A DNA stretch of 64,000 nt from Mansonella perstans (Eukaryota; Nematoda; Chromadorea; Rhabditida; Onchocercidae), in the NCBI GenBank assembly GCA_037074765.1, contig JBAMDO010000240.1, forward strand, positions 16,473 to 80,472. The letters run 5' to 3'. The notes under the pieces were generated by a model. That model was not told the origin of the DNA and ran no database searches. It saw only the letters and a program-made list of their open reading frames with translations. The translations under genes were made by a program, and so were the position numbers. Shown here in pieces: positions 46,025 to 59,211 of the stretch; position 1 is the first letter of the stretch, and each line of letters begins with the position of its first letter.

Positions 46025-48081
46025 GTAAGTATGTGTATGTCACCCATTGGTGGCAATTTCTATCAAAAGTTCCCATCTCCACAAAAAAGAATAGTAAAAG
46101 GCTGACCTAAGATTTTTACGTCTCATTGGTCATAAATATTAATGGGCGCTCGTAAATGGATAGAGGAAATGCAAAAATTACATCTATTTAATTAAAAAGT
46201 TATTGCAGAAGTAAATAATGATTTATTGTAATCAACTTAAAATTTTTATAATCATAATAACTGTAACTGTAATTCCAAATATTATTTCGTTTGTTTTATT
46301 ACTGTCATGCGAGTAAATTATTAAAAATAACCAATTCATCTGAAGATTTTTCAAAAAAAGCATGAATTTAATCAGTGATAAGAAAAATACCAATCTTTAT
46401 TGATAAAGGTAAAATTTCGAAATAAGGTAAAAAGAAAAAACGTTGAATTTTAAAAAGCACCAATCAATTTAAAAAATTAAAACATTTTTTCAGGAAAAAA
46501 TCGATGTCGCAATTTTTATGCAAGGAAATTAATATTATCATTTCCTAACTTCTGCCTATATGTAATTATCAATGAACATTAAAATGTTAGAACAATTTTC
46601 GAAAATAAAAAAAACATTTATAGCATAAATGCTTTTATTCAAAAAATTTTTTCTGAATAAACTTTTAAAATCTTTTATTTTGTTGAATAAGATTGGATAA
46701 ATTTTTTGAAAAGCGTTTTCTTGTTATGAAGAATTGAAAAAAAATTGGTAAAATAATTAATTATCAATTTCATCGAATATAATATATGAAATTATTTGCA
46801 GAGAGAGAGAAGGAGAGAAAGAGAGGGAGGAAAGAGGTAAAACAGAAGCAAAGTGTGCTTGAATAAAAAAAATGAACTTTTATTGATGAGCGAAAAGAAA
46901 AAATGAGGAAGATGTTAGACTGAACAAGTATTACTTTTCTTCTTTTATTCTTACTTTTGTTGGTTGTGTTAAGTAGTGATTAAAAATTAAGAAGTGAAAA
47001 AGAAGTGGAACTGTGAGAAATATAATTGTGCAGTTGAGATTTAAGCTTTTCCTAACTAATTTATTTGTTGAGGTCGAAATCGCAACTTCATCTTTTATTT
47101 ATTATTTATCAAAATGGTTTTAAAAAAAGGAAAAAAATTTATGAAATGGAAAAAAAAGTTGTCGAGAATATAATGAAAGGATAAATGCGAGTGATTAACT
47201 ATGCAAATAATTCATCTGTTTCACACTTTTCCATTTAACAAAAATCAATTACTCATCTCGAAAAATTTGCAAAAATCTTGAATTTATTGATATTTCGGTA
47301 CATTGTTGGAATTAGTTAAGCCATTTAAGTTGAAGTAAAAGCAGCATTAACCAAAATAGGGTCAAAAAAAGAAAGTTCTAATTAAGCCTAACAAGACAGT
47401 AAGGTTGAGTTAATTGAGTTAATTCCATTAAGCATTAAACAGAAAGATATATCTAATAAATAGTATTGTTTTCTTTGATGAGGAGGTTCTTATTCCAAAA
47501 ATAAATAAGGAAAACTATCTCTAATAAACAATATTACCGGTTGTTGAAGGGATTAAAATTAAAATTATGTGACTTAAATTCAAGAATTGATATCGAAATT
47601 TTAGAAACTTTTTCGTCAGAGAAAATTTCAAATAAGGAAGTATAGAAAACTGTTATACAGATTTTTTTTATCAAAATATGCTTAAATAAACATTTTGAAT
47701 GAAATTTCACATTTGATTAAAATGTCAGAAATGTGCTGGAGCAGCTGAAATAGTGAAAGGAATTCATATAAAGATTATTTTTATCAAAAGTTCAAAAAAA
47801 TAAATTTGTCCTGTGAGATAAAAACACAAGAAAGCATTTGAGAGAGAGGAAAATAGACAGAAGGAAAGGACAATCGCTCTTTAACATAAAACATATTGAT
47901 TTGTAAACATAAATAAGTAATTATAAACAATGGAAAAGTTTGTGGTTGAATGAATTTTCATTCAAGTGAACTTAAAGTGTGACTGCAAATGATTATTGTA
48001 CTTCACCACTGAATATGGATAAAAGGTCATCGATTAGAGGAGATTGCTGTCAGTAGGTCATCACTTGAATAGCTTATTACA

Positions 48082-48177
48082 ATGATGGTATTTTTCGGCT
48101 TTCTTTCCGTACTTCTTAGCGACAATTTGGCGCCCATTGGAATGATTGAAGAGGAGAAGCAAAGTGGCTCCGTCTGA
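48082..48177 (+). CDS. Short ORF with hydrophobic N-terminus
   Basis: A 31-codon frame starts MMVFFGFLSVLLSDNLAP and continues GMIEEEKQSGSV before a stop. It could be a micropeptide or the first exon of a secreted protein; no donor or acceptor supports either strongly. Confidence 0.2.
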   Translation: MMVFFGFLSVLLSDNLAPIGMIEEEKQSGSV

Positions 48178-48417
48178 GCTAAGTCAATAATAAAAAGAAT
48201 TGCATGGATAATTTGGGAATGTGCTGATGATTAAGTTTGATCAATTCGGAAGGATCAGACAACTTTCTTATTGTTCTTTTAAAAGATTTCATATTTTGCT
48301 ATATTGTTCATTGTTGATTTTCTTTTTTTGTTTTCTCTTTCTTCGAAAATATTACATTTTAAAGGTATAATGATCAAATCTTAAGTATTTAATCATCAAT
48401 GTTAAAAAGTTTTAACA

Positions 48418-48467
48418 TTTAATATAGGAAAGGTATTTAATAGCGAAATATTTAATATAGGAAAGAT
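48418..48467. repeat. Short tandem duplication (32-bp period)
   Basis: ATTTAATATAGGAAAGGT at 48418 recurs at 48450 with one change. Confidence 0.8.
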
Positions 48468-51182
48468 ACGAATTAGCATCATTTTAAGATACTCTGTGAG
48501 GGACAAAAGTTGTAATAGATTAAATTTAGCTAATAGCTTTTCATGGCTAACTAATGTCAGATTTTCTGTAGTAGTGCTTTTTAACCTTTTCTTGACCAGA
48601 GATCATTTGGCTTTTTTATCTGTAGCAGTGACTATAAGGTTCAAACAAAATAGATCTCGTTACTTTAAAAATACACTGCGATGAAAACTTTTAACACATT
48701 AATTAAAAAGAAAACAGCTCTCGTCTATTTTCTACTCGATGAGCCATTATCCTTGCAGATTATATTTTAGTCCTCGCGGATTATCTGTAATCCATGGAGC
48801 ATTGGTTTGGAAATATTGTTCTAAAGAATCACCAAATTATGAAAGCAATTGTAGAAAACTGAAAACGACTCGAATTTAAAAGTTATTGGCAAATAAAGGA
48901 AATTGAATTAAATTAGATTGAGTTATATTAAATATGGAAGAAGCAAACTGGAAGTTATATTTCTTTGAAAGGAAATTTGATTTGATCTTGGAAAATGTTT
49001 TTACCAAAAAAAATTAGACCTGAATAAATATTTTAAATTGGAGAGGAAAACAGGACCTATTTTCAATCCAAAGTAATACAGTTTGCCATTTAAAAATTTG
49101 TTCAAGGCATCATATCAAAAGAAGTTGTTTGAAAAAAAGAATCATTGGTTTATTATCCTAGAAATAAACAATATAATTAAATGCTGAGTGAAATTAATTG
49201 AACAATGATTTTAATATCATTAAAAACCACCTAATTTTTTATTAAGTGCTGAATCTCCTCTTGTACATTCGGATTGAGAAATTTAGAGACTTAGCAGGTT
49301 GATCTTGAAACTTTGAATTAAAGAAAATCATTTCTTGCTCTTTCAAATACATTTTGCAATCTAATTCCGAAATCGACCAAATTTTGCAAATTTTCTGTGA
49401 CTTTTCATGAAACATTTTATTCCGTAAAAAGTTTGTTGTATAACAATAAAAAAATGAGAAAAAAAGAGAGTTAGCTTTAAGTCAAATGGAGTATGTCTTA
49501 ACTTTAAATCGAAGATGCTAATGGGACACAATAACGTGAATTCCCAGGTAAATTCTGTTTTTTGATATTTTTTTTCAGTTATTAGAAATTCTTAAATTAA
49601 AAATAAACACTGTTACTGCTAATATTATGCTATGAGTCATTACGTGATCCTTCACGTGTATTTTGATGATTTATATTATCGCCAGGAAATATACTTAATG
49701 TGCACATTATTATATGATAATTAGTCGGTGCCACGGCTGAAATGAAAAGAGATAACCGGCGACTGGTGTCCCACTAACAGGAAAAAGGTAATGATGATGG
49801 CAAAGGGATCGGTGAAGAAACATTCAACCGTGTAAATATGTTTCATCAGTAATAATTCCGAACCGCAGAAAAACAGCCTCAGTTTTTGGTTTGGATTATT
49901 AATTATTGTTTAACTTCAAATTACATCGGCATCATTCGTTTGAGGGGTGAAAGAAATAATTCCGGAATAATGTCAACAATTTTATTAGAATTTTTATTAA
50001 TCAATGCGAATGCATCACTGCTTTCGATTACAATAGCAGCCATTCATCAATTGATTGACATATCATTTAATTATTATCATATTTAACTTCTGCATTAATT
50101 TCATGAAAGCAAGAGGAAGAGAGGATAAAATCGGAGCCTTAATTAGTTAATTATAAGATTGGAATTATTACGCGGTTGATATTTTTATTATTAGAATGAC
50201 AATTGTGATTTGATTTATTCCAGATAAAAAGAAAGAGCAGTATGTACTGTCCAAAAATGAAATAATAAAGTATAAGCAATTAATTTGATTTAATAATGGA
50301 ATCAAATAATTTGTATAATTTTACAATTGTGATGAAATAAGCTAAATTAAGGTTAGCTTTAATCTATTGTAGAAAATTAAATTAAAAGCAAATTTTACTT
50401 CCTGAAAATGAAAAACTTAAACAAATTTTAAATGGATAGATTCAACACCTAGTTTTCCATGAACGTAAAAACGCAGTGATGAAAGAGTAAAAAGAGTAAT
50501 GGCCCCGTCAAGTATACTTTCATTTTTATCGTCGAAAGTTCTCGTATTCTTATCAAATTAATTAAGGATCATTAAAGCCTTATTCATATGCTTTTCACAT
50601 ATATCTCCATCAATTTCGTCCAATTGTCATAAAAACAGCTCAATCTCAGGCCAACTAAAAATAACTTTGAAAAATTGAAAAGTTATAAAAAATAAAATTG
50701 CATCAACAAGTTTGGAAGAAAGTTATATAATGTGATAAAAATGGTTCGCTTGCGATGTATCAAATTAAAATTTAAAAAAATTGAGAATATACTGTTATAC
50801 CGCTGAATATATTGCTGTGAATCCTGAATGAATGCTGGCTTTTTGCTAATACCTGTTACAAAATCGTTTGAAGGAAAGTGATACAAATTGATAAAAATTG
50901 AGTCTATCATAATTGTTTGTTCATTCATCAGTCTAGCGTAAAACTAGATTAGAGATCGATAAAGGATATAATTTTGCTAGCAATTAAGTTAGTATTGCAT
51001 CAGTATAATCATATGTCAATATAAAATGGAAAGAATTGCAATGAAATGTGTGTGTAATAAAAATAAAACTACAACAGTAAGTTGGGATCTTAAAATAATT
51101 TAAGCTTATGGTTTTGTGGCAGGTATTTCCGAAAATCCAGCAATCATTCAGGATCCACAGCGATATATTCATTGCGTAACTT

Positions 51183-51279
51183 TATATTCAATATCGAGCA
51201 TTTCATAAACAACAAATAAGTATTTGAAACATTTATCGGATTGTATTCAATGTCAAGCATTTCATAAATATCAGATAAG
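51183..51279. repeat. Tandem duplication (59-bp period)
   Basis: A unit containing ATTCAAT(A/G)TC(G/A)AGCATTTC and ending AGATAAG/AAATAAG occurs at 51183-51220 and 51242-51279. A further piece (AAACATTTATCGGA) is at both about 51228 and 51480. Open frames across it are therefore not taken as genes. Confidence 0.75.
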
Positions 51280-53014
51280 ATCAGATGCAACAGGTTTCAA
51301 ATTACTATTGACAAATGAAAACAAAAAAATTAGCATGAATAATTTGAAAAAATCAAATTCTATTCAATTTTTTCTCCAACTGAATATTTTAATCAATTCG
51401 ACAATTAATCTTGTCAAAAAGTTGGTAAAAGGGACAAAGCCATTCATACACGCTCATATGGTAATGTCAATGGCATTTCAAACATTTATCGGATGTTTTT
51501 CATTTTGTGATGGATGATTGAGCGTGCGCACATTACGTCGAGTTGTAATTAAGAAAAATGAAAAAAATGAATTATTGAATAGTTGGACATGAATGGATTA
51601 TCACAACTAGCTTAGTCAACTTTTGATCGAAAAAGGTGTTCTTATAACTGAACATACAGGCTAAACTACTGAGATATCTTGCATTTCCTACACTGCTGCA
51701 TTTGAACAAAAAAACACTGTATAATTAAAATTTACATACATCTCTACCATTTTACATTTTGATCTATAAATTCGATGGTATCGAAGATTCGCTCAAGGTA
51801 AGCATTGGTATCTCAATACAACTTCACACTTATGCAACAGTTGCAGTTACTACTTTATGATCATTTTAATTGCTAGGATCAGGTATCTTATTATTATCAT
51901 TTGATTGATTTACTTGTTGTTGCAACGTGGTTGTTTTAACTACATTAGTTTATTATAAACTACAAACGCAATGGTAAATCGGTTTGTGAAATTAACATCA
52001 TCTTGTAATTACTTTATTTACCATATAAGTACTTAAATATTGTTGGCAACTCAGAATCATTTGATAATTATCCATTTGTATAACTTCAGTTATTATCATT
52101 TTGCGATCATCTTAATCTGATCTGATAGTTTTTGATTGCTTATTATCTGATTGAAAGGAAACGACGCTGAAAGTTTTCTTTAGAACAGTGCGAAGAGAAA
52201 TTTGATTGATGTCAGCAAACTTTGTTACAAAAATTAAAATAGTGAAAAACTTCCAAAACTTTTCATACCTGAAATTTCTATCTTGAATTAGACAATAAAA
52301 CGATAAACAAATTAAAAAATTATTGAAAAATTATCTTTACGCCTATATATTTGGCTTTAATTCAAATCTTATTTACTGGTTTTAATTATTTAGGCTATAT
52401 TCATCTCTCGTCTCTTCCTCCCACTCATTTTCTTTTCCTTCTAATCTCAAATCAATGAATCTGGTGTACAAACACCAAAAGTAAGTTGGTTGCAAGTTAA
52501 TTCACTCTTATGTTAACTTCTTTCATTGCCATTTTAATTAAAAACTTTCAAAGCCGGAAGAAGAGGAAGAGATGCATGCATGTCACAAATAAATCAGAAA
52601 AATACAGACACACATACCGAAGGATTTGGCGGAAATGTGGTTTGAATTTTAATTGAAAATAAGTTGCTAAAGTTTTTTTGCCAATGTCATAAAACAATTT
52701 TAATTATTCCATGGCACATACTAACAGTTTTTTCCTTGTTTAAAAGTGAAATTGAATTTTTTGAATTTTTCAAATTATTTGATTTGTTTATTTCTAAACT
52801 ATTAGTTTATTAAATTGCATATTTCGAACATGCAATTTTTTTTGCAACTGTGCAATATACCGAGACCAATTGAACAGAGCAGGCTGTGTATTATACCAAG
52901 ATCATATTGACAAGAAGAAATGTCCCAGAGCACACTTTAATCACCGAAATATCCAGTGTAGTTCCTCTCGAAAAGCTATCAAATATTTATACTCCGCAAA
53001 ATGTTGCAATTTAC

Positions 53015-53084
53015 ATTGAAGGCAATTAAAAGCGCCAACGCTCTTTGGTGACATAAAAATAATAACGAAGGAAAGCAAAGACAT
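53015..53084 (-). CDS. Possible first exon of a small secreted protein
   Basis: From ATG at 53084 the minus strand encodes MSLLSFVIIFMSPKSVGAFN and then CLQ, up to an AAT/GTAAAT donor. Residues 1-18 form a good signal peptide with cleavage after SVGA, and the mature start FNCLQC is like the first strand of Ly6/three-finger proteins. Without the donor the frame runs on to 52941. No second exon was found. Confidence 0.35.
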
Positions 53085-56000
53085 AACTTGGAATAATTCA
53101 TTTACATCCAATTCCAACGCTATCATCCTTTTTGATGTATATTTGATGCTATATTTTTTTTTCCATTTTTTTTCCAAGACTGTCATAAACGATCACTAAA
53201 TAAGTTCCAAATCGCAAGTGACACTTTCCGTTGTCAACGATCCTATAATTGATTTCGGTCTTTATTTATTTTTGTTATACTTTTTTCCGATATCAAATAC
53301 ACAGTGAATAGTCATTCTAACAGCAATACAGGACATAGCAAAATTTGTTATAAATGGTTCAAATACGATAGAAATTTCGCGTTTGCATGTTTGTGTTTTT
53401 CTTACATCAGTTTGCCATATTATGCGATCAAGAAGCTTATCCAGAAATCTGTTGATAGTTTCTTCCTGAAAGATGCTTACAATAATCAACAAACATAAAT
53501 TGTTTCTTTACCGAACAGGCAGCGAACTATCTTCAAAGATTTATTAGCCTTCTAAATTTTGTAATTTGCATAATCAAATACGTTACAAAATTAACAAGTA
53601 AACAAAATAGTAGTTAACAATGACTTTGTATTAATTAATACTGATTGATTATTATGAACAAAATAATTGATTATCACATCAACTGTTACCGTATCAAGTA
53701 GTGAATTACAATATCAAGTAATTAATCTTTACATTAATTATAAAGTCTTTCCTTACCGTACAGATAACATAACTGCACTATTGCAATCCACAAGCGACGA
53801 TAAAAAAAAGTCGGTAATTTATTTTTCACACACTTTTTTCAGTTTTTCCTTCACTGATTTCTACAGTGTCTTGTTTAATTAATAATTTCGTAATTGCCGT
53901 ATTTTCCTTACTATTTATGTTTGTGATTGATTATGCAAATTACGAAATTTAAGAAGCTAGTAAGTCTTTGAGAGTAGTTCATTATCTGTCCCACAAAAAA
54001 AGAATTTATAGTTAATGTAAATATTACCAATTAACATACTGATAGTTTCTAAAGAAACGCATCTTAGTTCAAATGTCATGACAACTTTTATTGTAATGAA
54101 AAACGGCAATTAAAAATGAAGCATAATTATGTAAATAATCTTAGCTTCCGTCATTACTGACAAAAAGAAAAAAAAAGTAAATTCAAATTTAAGTGAATCG
54201 TTGGTTAAATTATTTTTACCTGAAAGAAAATATCAAAAGAAAAAAAAATTTGCTTTCAGCATTGAAGCATTAGCTAAATTCTATTGCTTAACAGATACAT
54301 CATGAAATTATTGTGCTAATTCGGCAGTAACAATAATGAAAAAAAGATAAAGAATGATTTCAAATACAACAAGCTTATCATGGATAATTGCTATTTTAGT
54401 TATTTTGAAGCGAAACCTGTTACAGCTTCCAAATTCACTATCATTTTTATGTTCATTCACTAATTCAATCAATAAGACTGAATTAAATTAATTTTTCCAA
54501 ATTGAATTATTCCTTTCACACTTTGCTGCTAGATAATAAATAATCTTGCAGGCTGAAAATTAGCATTTATCATGAAATGCAATAGTGAAATTGTAAAGTA
54601 TGAATTCCCTAAACGTCAATTAAAATGACAATTAATCTACCATTTAGATCGCGGCTAAATACTGGGCAGTTATTGCAGAATTTGTTTGCTACTTCTTTCA
54701 TCACTCTCTATTTAGTAGGATATTCTGCAAGCAAAAAAATTCAATGCAAAAAAAATAGATAAGAAATTAATCCCTTGTGCTTGCTTTTTCTTTTTTCGAG
54801 AATTATATTCCTATGCAAACTTTAATCAAACAAACATTAAAATTTTAAAGCAGTTATTTGAAAAATCAAATGCCTTAGGCATTTTCCTCCTTCTTTTAAA
54901 ATGATAATATAAGGTAATATAACACCTGCAACTAATATAATAACAAATTTCACTTCTGTAAATTTGAAGGAAATTTCGAAATTGAAAAGAAGCAGAAAAG
55001 CTATGCATTAAACAGGTGGGAATCAATGGACGGTGTCGATAGAATATTAAAAGAAACGAAACATGAAGGAATTGATGTAAAGTTGAAACTAATAGTTTTT
55101 TCAATTAGCTAATTAATTCATCCACTCTCTCTTCCTATTTTTATCTTTTTCTTAGCTTTTTTACAATTACAATGGAGGAAGTCAATGATTTAAACATAAA
55201 AAAGTGCTAATTAACATATTTTAGAAATTCAAATTTAAAAAATGAGGAAAATTTTAAGTTCATTAATTATGGATTGTAATTCCTTACCTTTCTACAACCT
55301 ATGTTATTCGTTATATCTTTTTTTAAATATTGCATCTTTTCAATTCAATCTAGAATTTGCGAAAATATTTCGGAATTTTTCTGCTTTAAAAATTTTATCG
55401 GAAATTGCCAGCGTAACATTTATGCGTGGAAAATGTTAATTTTCTTAACAATACAATTTCTATTATAATTCACGTATATTTCTCAAACGACAAGTTAGGT
55501 ATCTCAAATAATGGGTGGTGGATAATATATGTTAAGCTGTGGGCAATGAATAATTTGTTACAAGTAACAGCCATATATCAATAAATTTTAGGAAATTTTC
55601 AAATATTCCATTTATTAAAACCAATAATTAAAGAACTGATTAAGACTGGCCCGATTTGACGTTTGGATAAGATACTTTACGCTAGCAATGCTCGCAAAAC
55701 AAGTAAATTTTTATTCTATCCTACTCACGGTTAAATGAGCAGGTAAATTGTAATTAAAATAAAAAGTTGAACACGTTTAGTTAAATTAATTATGTACTGT
55801 TTGAAAGAATAAACAGCACAATGAGTCATTTCAGAACTTGAAAAAAATTTAAATATCCTAAAAGAGTGATAAATCAACCGTGATTATGCTTGTCACTAAT
55901 CAGTATTTTTTTCTCACAAGTAATTGATAGCTATTTTGTTGCTGATAACTCCTTACAAGTAGCTTTTTTCGTCACACTGCGATATTCGTAAGTGTGCATC

Positions 56001-58606
56001 TAAAGTTGTCATGGAAATATCGATTGTAACAACATATTTAAAAGATGTACACCCTGATGACTGCTTTAATTAGTTACCTAATTAACAATAAAAGCGACAG
56101 CTTCAACTTTTAGATTCAATTTTATTTAACAGAACAAACCTGCTTATGAGAGGAATGCTAATGGTAATACAAAACTTTCTAAAGTTAGATCGATTTGAGA
56201 ACAATTTAATTAATTAAATTAAATGGAAGATTTAAGGGCACACATTTGCTATATATTGATGTTCAATTACTTTCAGTTATACCAAAACAAATAAACTAAT
56301 TTAGTAAAGTTTGGATGAAAAAGAAATTTCGTGTTCCGGCAAATTCAGGAGAGAAGTAATGTATAATGATAAATGGTGTTTCCAGCGAGAGACCGAACAA
56401 GTGGAGTCGGTAATTTAGAATTAAATGAAAATGCTTAAAAAGTAATTTAGCAAAGTTTAGAACTAAATGAAAATGCTCCTTTCAAACTAAATAAATTCAC
56501 TCTTCCAACTGAAATTTGAAACTGCAACATTTCTAATGCAAGTGTATCTAAAATAAGAAGACGTCCAGAAATATGATCAAATCTGGAAGAAATGTAAAAC
56601 ACCTTATGTTATGAATTCGAGAAAATAAGATTTTGGTAGAATCAATCAATGACGCCGCTGTTCAATTCTGCAAAATTCTTTTATGCGAAATTTTAAGGAA
56701 TAAAGAATAACACTTGAAAAAAAATAACTACACTGATTCTTAACCTTTGACCCATGAATTTTTTCGTAACTTTGTATTCAAACTAATTTTAAATTTTTAA
56801 TTACATTATTACAGTAAATTAGACGTAAGACTCATTGCATATAAATCAAGCAAAGCTTTTCTCATCTCAGTCGGAAGGTATTTTTGAATTAAATAATCAT
56901 ATTTTTCTTTAAAACTATTAATGCATGAAATTAAAATGATGAGTTTATTTCCATGCAAACTGATTCATACGTAGCATGTTCCACGTTTCCTTAATTATAA
57001 TCATTATGTCCAAGAAATAAATTGAAATTTCTGGATAAATTAGAATCGAAAGAAAAAAAGTAACATTACTCAAAACATGAACTTTCGCAATTGTTGAATC
57101 TTAAAGGGAATTATTGATTCAAAATAAAATTCATGAAATATGTTGTGAAATACATTTCATGAGTTCATAAATTATTCCCAAACAGCTGTTCATTTCTGGA
57201 TATGGAAAATATTAATTTTAGTAATGAATATAATGCATATAACAGTTCACTCATTTCTTATTGCTTGCTTTATTTTCATCATCATTTGTAAATTTTGGAC
57301 TGAGCAAACAACAGCTAATTTTTAATTTATGGATTTTTAGCTACCATAACTAGTCTGTATATGTGATGTAGATATCTATATGTGTATGGGCTACTTGGTC
57401 TGTCTATATCTGTTTGTCTCCTGTTTACTTCATCCTGCACATGTCCACTTTGTTCACCGTGCAATTTTAATGTTATGAAGGCTTTCATCTGTTTGTTTCC
57501 TGTTTTTCATGTTTTCCATTTCTAATCATGAATTTTATTCCTGTTTTTGTTTAAATTTAATTCATATGTTCTATTGATATAAAACATGTTTCAAGATTAA
57601 GGCAAAATTTAAGTTGGAAAATAGATCAATAATCAATTCAAATCATATTTAAATAATAATGAGGAAAATGTAAAAGTTCCATTTTTTTATAACAAAAAAG
57701 TTTCCTTTGCTGTTCATTTCCATAAAGGATCAAATGATTATTTAATGCTATGAAATTTATAATTAATTAAACTTTGTTACCTCACTATACATTGTGCTTT
57801 ACAAGCTATTTTGTAAATAAATGCTTATCGGAAAAGAGAAAAAAAACTGATCAATTTATTAGCCAAGTTCCACAGTTATCTGATAACTAAACAAATATGG
57901 AGAGGGGCTACAATGGGTAAAATTGAATTTAAATTTTTGCCGGAAAATTTTTTCTAAGTTTTATAGTTCGCGCGAATTGATTACAGTGTTGTAGTAAATC
58001 CAAAATGTGGTAGTTTTAATTTTTTCCAGTTAACCATTCATATGTTTCGTTTAAACTTTTCTTTAACAAAAGGTTTTATTTCATAAGTTCAGTTCAGTTT
58101 ATTCAATAATAGTATAAAATTTTAAATTAAAATATGAAAGAATAGAATTGGTATTTCTGTAGTAAATACGAAATGTGGGAATGACAGTTCAATAATATTC
58201 CATAAAAATCTAATATGTTTGTCTCGGGAACAAGTAAATAAACAGCTAACAATGATGTCAAATGGGGATGAATTGCCTTAACACAATAGCATTTGTTCGA
58301 GAAAATGACCGATTGTAGTGAACAGCGATAGTGCGAGGTTTTCAATGGATTCTACTACCGTTGTCAACGATCGAAATATGTCCTTCAAAACTTTCTTCCA
58401 TGTCACATCCTCTCCTGGAACTTTTTCTTTACTTCAGTATACACACATATAAACATACATACACGTATACAATACACAGACATGCACACATGCACACATA
58501 TTCATTATATTGCTATTTTCTAAGATAGCTGGGCAAATTTTTTTTATGGAGATTTTCTCACTTCTCAAAATTCAAAATTATAATCGCTTTCTGTAGTGTC
58601 GCATAA
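53085..58606. other. AT-rich stretch
   Basis: No gene supported. Contains a tandem duplication at 56414-56477 and a CA/TA-rich microsatellite at 58439-58500. A plus-strand frame about 58316-58435 (SARFSMDSTTVVNDRNMSF ...) is coding-like but ends in the microsatellite. Confidence 0.45.
56414..56477. repeat. Tandem duplication (42-bp period)
   Basis: TTTAGAATTAAATGAAAATG at 56414 recurs at 56456 with one difference. Confidence 0.8.
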
Positions 58607-58855
58607 GATGGCCAATTTTGGCTGGCGTCCACTCAATATGTGCCTATCATTTATAAGTGGGTCCACAACAATTTTAATTGTTTAGTGCTGGTTTTGAAAA
58701 TTTAAGAGGCCGGACATATGGGCACTACTAATATCTCTATAATGCTTTACTTAGAGGCCAACATCCGCTCAGTTCAATTCATCCGTACTAAAATTCAAAG
58801 CCTAAATCCACATGATATTACGAACAAAGCTTCTCTTTCCCAAGAGAATTGTTAA
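58607..58855 (+). pseudogene. Long frame interrupted by one stop, unidentified
   Basis: One plus-strand frame spans 82 codons with a single internal TAA (58703-58705). It reads DGQFWLASTQYVPIIYKWVH before and EAGHMGTTNISIMLYLEANI after the stop. In DNA this AT-rich such a frame is unusual, and the segment is GC-richer than its flanks. It could be a relic of a gene or mobile element lying just upstream of the TMTC gene. No family recognised. Confidence 0.3.
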
Positions 58856-59189
58856 AATATTTAAAATGTCTGAATTGAAATGTTTTATGACACTTAGTGT
58901 CAGTTGGCTTGTTAAATATTCTTTAGATCATTTTACTGGCAACATTTTTTTTTGGTTATAAATAGATTTTTATAAATTTTCAAAAAATTTTTGACATATA
59001 TCAATCTTTCAATTTTTCTTTGCAACTTTGCAAAAAAGAAAAAAAAGGTTTTTCTTTGCAACTGAAATGATGAATGAAAAGGACATTTGTTTATTCCACA
59101 AAATTGACGCACGACACATGTGATATGACGATACGACAATGGCTTTCAGTTCTTCTGTGGTCATCTGGTGTTCTCCGTTTCTCCGCTTT

Positions 59190-59199
59190 TATTTTTTAG
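59190..59199 (+). promoter_or_regulatory. Probable trans-splice acceptor of the TMTC gene
   Basis: TATTTTTTAG ends 12 bases before the ATG at 59212 and is preceded by a pyrimidine-rich tract. This matches a nematode outron acceptor for spliced-leader addition. Confidence 0.6.
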
Positions 59200-59211
59200 A
59201 AAGAAACTGTT

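Larger units (their letters stand above)
46025..53014. other. AT-rich stretch
   Basis: No gene supported beyond the short items listed separately (48082-48177) and local duplications. A GA-rich tract lies at 46800-46835. The region near 49733-49850 is more GC-rich with short overlapping open frames and no splice consensus on both sides. Confidence 0.45.

Noticed and set aside
51224..51517. 97-codon plus-strand frame
   Set aside because: Spans locally duplicated sequence, AT-driven composition, no acceptor, donor or recognisable domain.
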